Source of the DNA: Deltaproteobacteria bacterium
GTDB lineage: Bacteria; Bdellovibrionota_C; UBA2361; SZUA-149; JADYYL01
Length of the DNA stretch: 5,691 nt
Reading direction: 5' to 3'
Assembly (NCBI GenBank): GCA_020853655.1
Contig: JADYYL010000258.1
Coordinates: 1-5,691, forward strand
The translations under genes and the position numbers were made by a program. How positions within the stretch are numbered: position 1 is the first letter of the stretch; each line of letters opens with the position of its first letter. A model generated the notes under the pieces. That model ran no database searches. It was given only the letters and a program-made list of their open reading frames with translations, and had not been told where the DNA came from. This document shows positions 1 through 5,691 of the stretch, piece by piece.

Positions 1-1
1 A

Positions 2-577
2 ACCGAACTGCTTATCATTCTGCTCCTCGTCGGAGCCGTCATCTTCATTTGGGATCTCCTCGAGCGGCGCAGCAACGTCATCAGCAAGTCGAGCGGACTG
101 GAGAAGAATAGCGAGGTTATCGCTCTCAAAGGAAGTTCGTACTTAGAATCAAAGGAGTATCGGTCCGACAAGCTCGGCTTGACGGCTCGACCATACGGAA
201 TAGTGCACGAGGGAGAGTTCATCATTCCTGTTGAGATTAATCCTCTGAGCAAGAAGATTCGAGATAGACATGTCGTGCAGATGTTGATCGACATGCGTCT
301 CATCGAAGAGATCGAAGGAGTGCGACCACCTCACGGATTGCTTGTTATGGGGCCCGAAGCGCGCGCGGTAAAGTTGCAAAACACGCCCGAGAAACAAGAG
401 TGGCTCGACTCCGTCCTCAACGAGATTCGAGCGGTCAACGAAGAGCTTCCTGCTGTAGCAACTCCGAGCTTCTACAAGTGTAAGAACTGCGACGTGAACG
501 AGTCCTGCACGTTCACGATGTATCGTCGGCGAGACGGAGACGAGCGCGATACCGCAAAACGCGACGACGAAGAGTGA
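2..577 (+). CDS. Membrane-anchored Cas4/RecB-like PD-(D/E)XK protein, probably catalytically degenerate (5' partial)
   Basis: The frame is open from base 2 to the TGA at 575-577, giving 191 residues. The start codon probably lies just left of the window, because the visible N-terminus is already a hydrophobic helix (about residues 3-17, LLIILLLVGAVIFIW) followed by ERR, as expected for a single membrane anchor. The rest follows the Dna2/Cas4 (DUF83) layout of solo membrane-bound members: a 'LGL.(G)RPD' strand, a 'PVEvK' strand, a 'Q...Y' helix and a C-terminal cysteine cluster. Here these read RPY (Y65 in place of Asp), PVEIN (E78 kept, N80 in place of Lys) and QMLID (Q93 kept, D97 in place of Tyr). 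The cysteine cluster C160-x2-C163-x5-C169 is intact, but no N-terminal fourth cysteine is visible. The tail is very charged. No cas1, cas2 or repeat array is adjacent, so a CRISPR adaptation role is not supported. Family assignment is fairly secure; loss of nuclease activity is inferred from the substitutions. Confidence 0.8.
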   Translation, partial: TELLIILLLVGAVIFIWDLLERRSNVISKSSGLEKNSEVIALKGSSYLESKEYRSDKLGLTARPYGIVHEGEFIIPVEINPLSKKIRDRHVVQMLIDMRLIEEIEGVRPPHGLLVMGPEARAVKLQNTPEKQEWLDSVLNEIRAVNEELPAVATPSFYKCKNCDVNESCTFTMYRRRDGDERDTAKRDDEE

Positions 578-666
578 GTGCGCCGCGAAGCACACGATCC
601 GTCGACGTTCAGAGGTCTCCCGACCCACCCGAGAAAGACTCAATACGGGACACGACAAAAGAGACG

Positions 667-690
667 GCTCTCCGTCGCGACGACGGAAGC
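667..690. terminator. Possible bidirectional intrinsic terminator hairpin
   Basis: A perfect 7-bp inverted repeat, TCCGTCG (671-677) with CGACGGA (681-687), closes a CGA loop. GCT (667-669) pairs with AGC (688-690) if C670 bulges, giving ten base pairs. On the plus strand the stem is followed by ATTCGTTGTTT. On the minus strand it is followed within a few bases by a TCTCTTTTG stretch. Neither is a clean U-tract, but T-rich sequence on both sides between convergent genes fits a shared terminator. It lies about 90 bases beyond the plus-strand stop and about 180 beyond the minus-strand stop. Confidence 0.45.
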
Positions 691-763
691 ATTCGTTGTT
701 TGCGATTCCCTGTCATGCACAAGGCTTTTGCCGCGGACGGAAACGGAGGTGGAAGTCCGTAAA

Positions 764-799
764 GCGACGCACGAGGTGCGCCGCTTGAGCGCACGTCGC
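764..799. repeat. Second inverted repeat, imperfect hairpin
   Basis: An inner 6-bp stem, GTGCGC (776-781) with GCGCAC (789-794), has a 7-base loop. An outer 5-bp stem, GCGAC (764-768) with GTCGC (795-799), is separated from it by a one-sided 7-base bulge. It is the strongest hairpin met first by transcripts leaving the minus-strand operon. No run of T follows on either strand, so it could be a 3'-end stabilising structure, a weak terminator or chance in GC-rich sequence. Confidence 0.3.
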
Positions 800-870
800 G
801 ATTGAAGCGACTGAACCTATTCCATTTCTAATAGAGTGGGGCCCCGGATGGGGACAGAGTCAGCGGTTCT

Positions 871-1461
871 CTAGTTGTTGACCACTTTCAGGCAGCACCC
901 CTTCAATCGCTCGAGTTCGGGATCGAGCTTCCGCTCGATGGTCTCGGCGAGGGCCCACCAGGCGCGGTAAAGCTGTTGCTGGAGGATCTGTTCACAGACG
1001 TCCGTGAGTCGTTTGACCTGTTCGTGAAAGTCATCTTTCAACTCGGTCCTGTCGTTCGGGAGCATCTGGATCAACGTCTCATACCAATCAACGAAAGCTT
1101 TCAGATCTTGAACGGCGCCGCCGAGCTTAGTGTGAGAATCTGCTGTGATGCCTTGGCGGAAAAGCGCCTGAACTTTGGAGAACTCATCTCGGATGCGGTC
1201 GACGTAGACTGACGCAATCTCGAGACGATCATTGAGGAACACTTCCTTTGCACCAGTGACGACCTCAAGCACCCCGGTGGTGTGCCCCGCGAGCGCGGAG
1301 CGCCACTCGACCTCGGTGAGCTCTCGCCCGTTGAGAGACAACCCCGTGATGATGACGTCGGGATCGATGTTGACCTTCACAAACTCGACGAGCTCGCCCA
1401 TCGTTCGGAGCGAGGAGTAATCACCTTGAAGCGGTTTGCCGTTAACGGTTACGGAGATCAT
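871..1461 (-). CDS. Unknown protein: predicted beta-grasp-like N-terminus plus helical C-terminal domain
   Basis: This 196-residue protein is not one I can name. Residues 1-70 alternate short hydrophobic strands with one helix (ISVTVNG, then MGELVEFVKVNI, VIITGLSLNG, GVLEVVTG). That order resembles a ubiquitin/ThiS-type beta-grasp fold, but there is no C-terminal GG, so it does not look like a sulfur carrier. Residues 75-190 look all-helical and amphipathic, with an aromatic helix AFVDWYETLIQML (122-134), a glutamine/tryptophan-rich helix QILQQQLYRAWWAL (158-171) and a CC pair (189-190). There is no signal peptide or membrane segment, so it is presumably cytoplasmic. The ATG overlaps the stop of the upstream GT9 gene as ATGA and has an AGGGAA ribosome site 7 bases upstream, which fixes this start. 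It is the last gene before the convergent gap. Its position suggests a partner, adaptor or chaperone-like role for the glycosyltransferases or their protein target, possibly flagellar. That role is inference. Confidence 0.85.
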   Translation of the reverse strand: MISVTVNGKPLQGDYSSLRTMGELVEFVKVNIDPDVIITGLSLNGRELTEVEWRSALAGHTTGVLEVVTGAKEVFLNDRLEIASVYVDRIRDEFSKVQALFRQGITADSHTKLGGAVQDLKAFVDWYETLIQMLPNDRTELKDDFHEQVKRLTDVCEQILQQQLYRAWWALAETIERKLDPELERLKGCCLKVVNN

Positions 1462-3158
1462 GAGTAACTTCCCTGCGGTTCCTGCGAGTGAAAGCGATAG
1501 AGTTTGTTGAACAGATCACATCTCCGAGAGAGCGTATCGTAAATTCGTTTGGTTTCGAGCGCAAGAAAGAGAGGATCGTCTCCGCGGAGGTTCTCTTTTT
1601 CCATGATAAACATGCGGATTGCTGCGCCCAGTATTGCATTTGAGAGACCGAGATCCTCAATCGAGCGCTCGACCGTGCTAATGGCTTCAGAGGTCGCACC
1701 AAGCAAATACGGCGGACTCTTGTCGTCCTGGATGAGATGACAAAGTTGATCGAGAAGTCGCTGAGCTTCGTGCGTGAGCTCGATGACAGATCGAACTGAC
1801 CCGCTAACCTGAAGCGCCTCAGGACTCGACTCGGTCGACCAGCGATCGATCGCCTCGCGAATCGGCACGCTGGCAAACTCGCTCTTCCACAATGAACGAT
1901 AGGACTCCCGGGCGGCGTCAAAGTATCGATCGGAGAAACCGTTTCGGGCGGAAGCGCCGTTCACCTGTTGAAACCGACAAAAACCGTCTTCATCGAACGT
2001 CGTCACAAACACGGCGACTTGGGCCGGGTCAGCTTTCTCACGCGAGAGCTCCATCTCGAGAAGCTCGGAGTTCGACTTCTCCGTTCGAAGTTTGACGAGT
2101 TCACACAAGAGTTCTGGTGAGATCTGCTCGTGACAGTCCGGCCGACTACACGGCAGGTTCGGGTTGCACGGGTTACAGGTGATCTGGGGTTGGAGAACGA
2201 TGTTTCCAGAGCTATACGGACCAGTCTCGAAGCAGAGCGCGGAGGCAAGAAACAACGCGACGACGGGTGTGCCCACAGCGACAGAAAGGTGCATCGTTCC
2301 CGTGTCACCGGTGACCAACGTCTCACACCGTTTCAGGATGGCGCCAAGCTGCGACAGATCTGTCTTGCCAACGGCCGATACCATTCGCGGGTGGTTGTAG
2401 ATCTTAAAAACGGAACTCACGATCGGTTCCTCGGATCCCGAGCCGGTGAAGACGAGTCGTGCGTTGAGCTTCTCAATGAGCAAGCGCGCAAGATGCGCAA
2501 AGCGCGGCGGAGACCATTGGCGTTTTCCCTGACTGGCGCCAACTTGAATGGCGATCAGCGGCCCATCGCCGTCGATCCCATTCTCAGCGAGGAACGTATC
2601 AACGAAGTCGTTCGTCTCGGGGGGAACATTATACATCAACGTGCGCGGATGTTTCGTCACTCCGGCGGCGCACCGGAAGATATCCACGAGATTGATCGAA
2701 TTGTAATCGCGGTTCGAGTGATACACGAAGGCGGAGAACAACATGGCCCAAGGGTCGAGAATCAATCGATTCCCCTCTTCGTCGGATACCCAGCCGCGCA
2801 TGTCGCGCACATTGAGCATACGGAGAAGAAGCGCCGTGTAGCCGGACGACGACATGTTCAGCACGAAGTCATAATCACGGCGGCGGAGTTCTTCCACTGC
2901 GTTATCGAGGTAGCGATAGGCGTCAACAAGCCCTTCGCGCTCGCGCGCGAGACACTGACACACATAATTCAAGTCGATCTCAAAGACATCGTCGATGCCC
3001 GGAATGCCCTTACAGATGGAGGCGAAGCTCTTCTCGATCGCGACGGTGAGCTCTGCGCCGGGATGCTGTTCTTTGAGGCCGACAATAGTTGGCGACGCCT
3101 GGAGCATGTCGCCCAGGCGAGTGATCGCAACGACGAGGATTTTTTTGACCTTACTCAC
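1458..3158 (-). CDS. Glycosyltransferase family 9 (heptosyltransferase-like) with C-terminal helical extension
   Basis: This 566-residue protein probably transfers a sugar (heptose-like in the best-known relatives) from a nucleotide-activated donor in the cytoplasm. Residues 1-350 show the GT9 pattern. There is an N-terminal Rossmann start KILVVAITRLGDMLQASP (6-23). The C-terminal half starts at PLIAIQVGAS (200-209) and includes the QWSPPRFAHLARLL segment (214-227) and the strand LVFTGSGSEE (235-244). The acceptor/donor-site signature is LVTGDTGTMHLSVAVGTPVV (281-300). A C-x2-C-x6-C-x4-C cysteine cluster (328, 331, 337 or 338 onward to 342) before ISPELL is common in this family. Residues from about 375 to 566 are extra: a short strand-rich stretch, then a predicted helical domain I cannot assign. 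The GTG start overlaps the upstream stop as GTGA and has GGAG 9 bases upstream. Its stop overlaps the next start as ATGA. The acceptor is unknown: LPS core or a glycosylated protein such as flagellin are both possible. Confidence 0.9.
   Translation of the reverse strand: MSKVKKILVVAITRLGDMLQASPTIVGLKEQHPGAELTVAIEKSFASICKGIPGIDDVFEIDLNYVCQCLAREREGLVDAYRYLDNAVEELRRRDYDFVLNMSSSGYTALLLRMLNVRDMRGWVSDEEGNRLILDPWAMLFSAFVYHSNRDYNSINLVDIFRCAAGVTKHPRTLMYNVPPETNDFVDTFLAENGIDGDGPLIAIQVGASQGKRQWSPPRFAHLARLLIEKLNARLVFTGSGSEEPIVSSVFKIYNHPRMVSAVGKTDLSQLGAILKRCETLVTGDTGTMHLSVAVGTPVVALFLASALCFETGPYSSGNIVLQPQITCNPCNPNLPCSRPDCHEQISPELLCELVKLRTEKSNSELLEMELSREKADPAQVAVFVTTFDEDGFCRFQQVNGASARNGFSDRYFDAARESYRSLWKSEFASVPIREAIDRWSTESSPEALQVSGSVRSVIELTHEAQRLLDQLCHLIQDDKSPPYLLGATSEAISTVERSIEDLGLSNAILGAAIRMFIMEKENLRGDDPLFLALETKRIYDTLSRRCDLFNKLYRFHSQEPQGSYS
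1469..1474 (-). promoter_or_regulatory. Ribosome binding site AGGGAA for the 196-residue protein
   Basis: Read on the minus strand, AGGGAA ends 7 bases before the ATG at 1461. It lies inside the last codons of the GT9 gene, so the downstream start is embedded in translated sequence, consistent with translational coupling. Confidence 0.5.
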
Positions 3159-5691
3159 GACTTACCGCTCCGCTTCGTCTCAATATAAGAAATCTGGGAC
3201 TTAATGTGGTGCAGGAAGAGCAACTTCTTTTCGGTGTCACTCAGAACGCCTTTGCCGACGGTGATATCGTCGATGAGATGTTCGAGCTTTGGATCTTGTC
3301 CACGTTCGAAGAGCGTATCGAGTCTGCGTTGTAGCTCCGGATACTCGCTGGCCGCTTTGAGCGTTTGGCGCCAGGGTCCGGCTTCACTCCGTTCGGCCAG
3401 CTGTTCGTAACGGTCCGCGTAGATCACACCGAGCATCAGCTGCAGCCGATGAGCGTAGGTGTGCTCTCGTAGTGCCCGATCACGCGCTGCATCGACGACA
3501 ACTTCTCGTTCCCGAGGATGGGCGAGGTAGTAGTCGATCGAGTCGAGCATCTCTCGCCGATCGCTGAATGTTCGGACCTCTTTCCCTATCTCGAATTGTT
3601 CAGGGAGGAGTTCACGTTTATCGACCAGTTGAAAGGCGCCGGAGGCCGCAAGCTCGAATGTCCGAGGATTGACGAAGTCGCCGAATGGCTCAACACCGTC
3701 GCGTTCCATTGAAGAGTGCAGATTGAGATTGATCGCCGTTGAGTTGAAGATCTTGACGTATTCTTCCGGCTTCAAGCGTCGCCCTTCCTGCTGAACGAGG
3801 CGATCGAATGGCGCGCATGTCGGCCACTCCGTTCCCCAGATCTTGAAGTCGCGATCAGCAAGGGAAGCGAACATCTGCTGTCGATTGTTATACCCCGCTC
3901 CGACGAACGAGATCTGAGAGCCCCACTGACCACGCTCCTCGTCGCTCAGCGATAGCGGACGGTGCACAGCGGGATCGCAACCGACGGGGAGATACACCGC
4001 GCGACCGGCCCCCGCCTCTTGAACGAGACGCGGGATGTCTCCGCGCTGAATCACAAACATGTAGTCGTAGTATTGCGAAAGCTGTCGCCATGTTTGGAAA
4101 CGTCGACAATCTTCGGTGAACCACATTGCCGTGATCGTCCCGCGACTGCGAAGCTCTGTGAGCACCCGCGGCGAAAGAGGCGCCTGCGCAAGCGAGATAA
4201 CAATATCGGCCGGTCGCTCAGTCAGACCTTCCAGCACGACCTGCGAGAGCATTTCGACGACATGCGTTTGCAGAGCATCGACGCGGCGCGCATCGTTCAC
4301 ATACTGCTTCATGTCCCAGTAAACGTTCTGGAACCGGCTGAGGTCAAAGAGCTGAGCTCGCTGCTTCATGCCGAGTAGCGCGCGCATTGCGGAGTGCGTG
4401 ATCGGAAGCGTGCCGCCGTAGATCGGGCCGACAACGGCAATAGAGGGCCGCAGTTCGGTTGTGCCGCGCTTGGACCAAAAGAGACTTCGCGCGGCGTCCA
4501 TGGCGTCGCGTGAGACAATTTGCGAAACCGGGTGGATGAGAATCTCTGTGTTGCCCCAGGCACCGCGCTCCGCCAGCGCTTCTTCGAACTCGCGGGGCGT
4601 CGTGGAGAACGACTCAAGCCGCTCTAGCGCCGGTCGAAGATCCCGCAGCGAAAGCACCGCGCGGAGCAGCTTGAGATCCGGTTCGAAAACGTGGAGCGGC
4701 TTGAAGAACTGCTTCTGCAGCGCCTCGAGATGGAACCCACCTCCGAACCCAAAGACAGCGATCGCAGCTGCGCTTCGCACGCGACCAACAGCGAGAGAGC
4801 GCTCGACCCAGACCTCGCTTGCGCGAACCGGCTTCTCTGCATTGTCGAGGAGCGTGCCACGAACTTCAAGAACTGGATCGCCGCTCGTGGAGCGAACAGC
4901 CCGGAACGATTCGTCCCAGGGGAGTTGTTCGAGTCGCGCCGCGAGACGTGGAAATTTCCGAAAGAGAGTGGAGAGGTTCGAACGAAAGGTCGCTTCTGAC
5001 GGATGAACGGGCTCGGGCCCCGCGGTCACAAGAGGTTGCTGCGGAGCAACGACTTTCCGGCGGTTCGGCTCTCTGAGCTGCGCGAGAATCTCGTGCACCG
5101 CAGGTTCAGCATCGGCGAAAACAGCAACGGCGAGTTCGAGTGCCGCTCGCGCTTCTGCGACTCGCCCTGATTCCAGATGGGTCTGGGCGCGTGCAACGGC
5201 CATGAGATACTCGGTCGGCGAACCTTTCCAGGTCGAACCAGCGGAGCGTTCCGGCGCAGCGCTGAGCATACGATCGAGGTCGGCGACTGCACGGAACGGT
5301 TGGGCCGTGCGCCGCAGGTCGACCATGGTCGCAACCGCGCCAGCATCGCGATCGGAGACCTCAAATGGCAGGATGAGCTCTTCCTTTCCTTCGAAAGTGA
5401 AGCCGAGCTGTTCTATTGCCTTCTTGAAGCTTTCGAAGTTGAGGGTGCGAGCAGCGATCGTATCCTCTTCGAACGTCTCGAGCTTGCCACCAAAGTAAAG
5501 TTGAAGACGCGCCGCACCACCAGTGGCAAGGACGCGCGCGATCTCATTGAGATAGGCTGCGATGACCCGCAAGGGCATGCTGCTCATCGCGGCAAAGCTG
5601 AACGCGAAGTCGACTGAGCCATCCGGTATTTGCGCGAGGTCCGTACCAGTGACGTGGAGTAGTTCGACGTTGGGGAGATCGCGAAGGAGAT
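3155..5691 (-). CDS. Methyltransferase / Maf-like / CgeB-type glycosyltransferase fusion (5' partial)
   Basis: The frame is open to the right edge (845 codons visible). The ATG at 5587 is not the real start, because methyltransferase sequence continues upstream of it: ELLHVTGTDLAQIPDG, then SVDFAFSFAAM, then EIARVLATGG just after it. This is the distal half of a class I SAM-dependent methyltransferase; the glycine-rich SAM loop would lie outside the window. Counting from that ATG, residues about 95-170 form a TPR-like helical linker. Residues about 200-370 resemble the Maf/DUF115 flagellin-modification domain (ASEVWVERSL 257-266, VFGFGGGFHLEAL 278-290, VFEPDLKLLRAVLSLRDLR 300-318). Residues about 380-725 are a CgeB-like transferase (DUF3880 plus Glyco_trans_1_2), with SFVGAGYNNRQQ (560-571), FVNPRTFELAASGAFQLVD (638-656) and HTYAHRL (709-715). 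A helical tail ends the protein. It likely transfers a sugar to a protein or glycan in the cytoplasm, and the methyltransferase may modify or cap that sugar. It is the first gene visible in the operon, and its stop overlaps the GT9 start. Confidence 0.88.
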   Translation of the reverse strand, partial: LLRDLPNVELLHVTGTDLAQIPDGSVDFAFSFAAMSSMPLRVIAAYLNEIARVLATGGAARLQLYFGGKLETFEEDTIAARTLNFESFKKAIEQLGFTFEGKEELILPFEVSDRDAGAVATMVDLRRTAQPFRAVADLDRMLSAAPERSAGSTWKGSPTEYLMAVARAQTHLESGRVAEARAALELAVAVFADAEPAVHEILAQLREPNRRKVVAPQQPLVTAGPEPVHPSEATFRSNLSTLFRKFPRLAARLEQLPWDESFRAVRSTSGDPVLEVRGTLLDNAEKPVRASEVWVERSLAVGRVRSAAAIAVFGFGGGFHLEALQKQFFKPLHVFEPDLKLLRAVLSLRDLRPALERLESFSTTPREFEEALAERGAWGNTEILIHPVSQIVSRDAMDAARSLFWSKRGTTELRPSIAVVGPIYGGTLPITHSAMRALLGMKQRAQLFDLSRFQNVYWDMKQYVNDARRVDALQTHVVEMLSQVVLEGLTERPADIVISLAQAPLSPRVLTELRSRGTITAMWFTEDCRRFQTWRQLSQYYDYMFVIQRGDIPRLVQEAGAGRAVYLPVGCDPAVHRPLSLSDEERGQWGSQISFVGAGYNNRQQMFASLADRDFKIWGTEWPTCAPFDRLVQQEGRRLKPEEYVKIFNSTAINLNLHSSMERDGVEPFGDFVNPRTFELAASGAFQLVDKRELLPEQFEIGKEVRTFSDRREMLDSIDYYLAHPREREVVVDAARDRALREHTYAHRLQLMLGVIYADRYEQLAERSEAGPWRQTLKAASEYPELQRRLDTLFERGQDPKLEHLIDDITVGKGVLSDTEKKLLFLHHIKSQISYIETKRSGKS
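3168..3171 (-). promoter_or_regulatory. Ribosome binding site GGAG supporting the GTG start of the GT9 gene
   Basis: On the minus strand GGAG ends 9 bases before the GTG at 3158. No better in-frame start is nearby, and the KKILVV strand typical of GT9 N-termini begins five codons later, so the GTG is the likely start. Confidence 0.5.

Larger units (their letters stand above)
578..870. other. Intergenic region between convergent genes
   Basis: These 293 bases separate the end of the plus-strand Cas4-like gene from the end of the minus-strand operon. The short overlapping frames here give arginine- and serine-rich translations with no recognisable domain, so I call no gene. The region contains two inverted repeats (667-690 and 764-799) and a few weak 4-5 bp stems, for example 817-821 with 830-834. 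Since both flanking genes end here, a terminator role is more likely than a promoter role. Confidence 0.7.

Noticed and set aside
2..577. CRISPR-Cas adaptation module
   Set aside because: There are no direct repeats or spacers and no cas1/cas2 in the window, and the Cas4-like protein lacks key catalytic residues.
149..658. A 169-codon minus-strand frame over the Cas4-like gene
   Set aside because: It is antisense to the conserved Cas4-like strands and cysteine cluster and shows no family features of its own.
574..805. Short plus-strand frames (574-762 and 578-805) after the Cas4-like gene
   Set aside because: They overlap each other, are low in complexity, have no convincing ribosome site and span the predicted terminator hairpin.
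842..853. CCCC/GGGG 4-bp hairpin just past the end of the minus-strand operon
   Set aside because: The stem is only four pairs with no T-run on the exit side, too weak to call as a terminator.
3140..3146. Run of seven A on the minus strand near the start of the GT9 gene, a possible slippage site
   Set aside because: The in-frame reading gives the expected KKILVV GT9 start, so no frameshift is needed; a single A7 encoding Lys-Lys is common.
2130..3188. A 352-codon open frame on the plus strand opposite the GT9 gene
   Set aside because: It lies entirely antisense to a well-supported GT9 gene, has no recognisable domain and an Arg/His/Asp-rich composition typical of a reverse-frame shadow.
4461..5006. 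A 181-codon plus-strand frame opposite the CgeB/Maf-like gene
   Set aside because: Its serine/arginine-rich translation without domains fits a shadow of the minus-strand gene.

Overview
This is a bacterial chromosomal window of moderately high GC (roughly mid-50s % by eye, not computed). The ADP-heptose-transferase-type GT9 enzyme and the CgeB/Maf-like glycosyltransferase suggest a flagellated Gram-negative, with a delta-proteobacterial type of lineage (Desulfobacterota, Bdellovibrionota, Myxococcota) as my best guess. No rRNA or marker gene is present, so the taxon stays open.

Layout: a plus-strand gene enters from the left edge and ends at 577. It is a membrane-anchored solo Cas4/RecB-like PD-(D/E)XK protein that appears to have lost several catalytic residues. 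A 293-base gap (578-870) carries hairpins suited to a bidirectional terminator between convergent genes. The rest, 871-5691, is one compact minus-strand operon read from right to left. It runs from a large fusion protein (methyltransferase end, helical linker, Maf/DUF115-like domain, CgeB-type glycosyltransferase; 5' end outside the window), through a GT9 glycosyltransferase with an unexplained helical tail of about 185 residues, to a 196-residue protein of unknown function with a predicted beta-grasp-like N-terminus and a helical C-terminus. The two junctions are GTGA and ATGA stop/start overlaps, so the three products are probably made together by translational coupling.

How they may work together: the operon most likely decorates a surface structure. 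The Maf-like segment followed by a CgeB-like transferase, together with GT9, resembles flagellin glycosylation islands. The small last gene could then be an adaptor or chaperone-like partner. That assignment is inference, because no flagellin, FliD, FliS or sugar-biosynthesis gene is visible here.

Most worth a second look: the apparently dead, membrane-tethered Cas4-like protein; the multi-domain methyltransferase/Maf-like/CgeB fusion; and the unknown 196-residue protein coupled to the glycosyltransferases. I see no CRISPR array, mobile element, tRNA or rRNA in the window.
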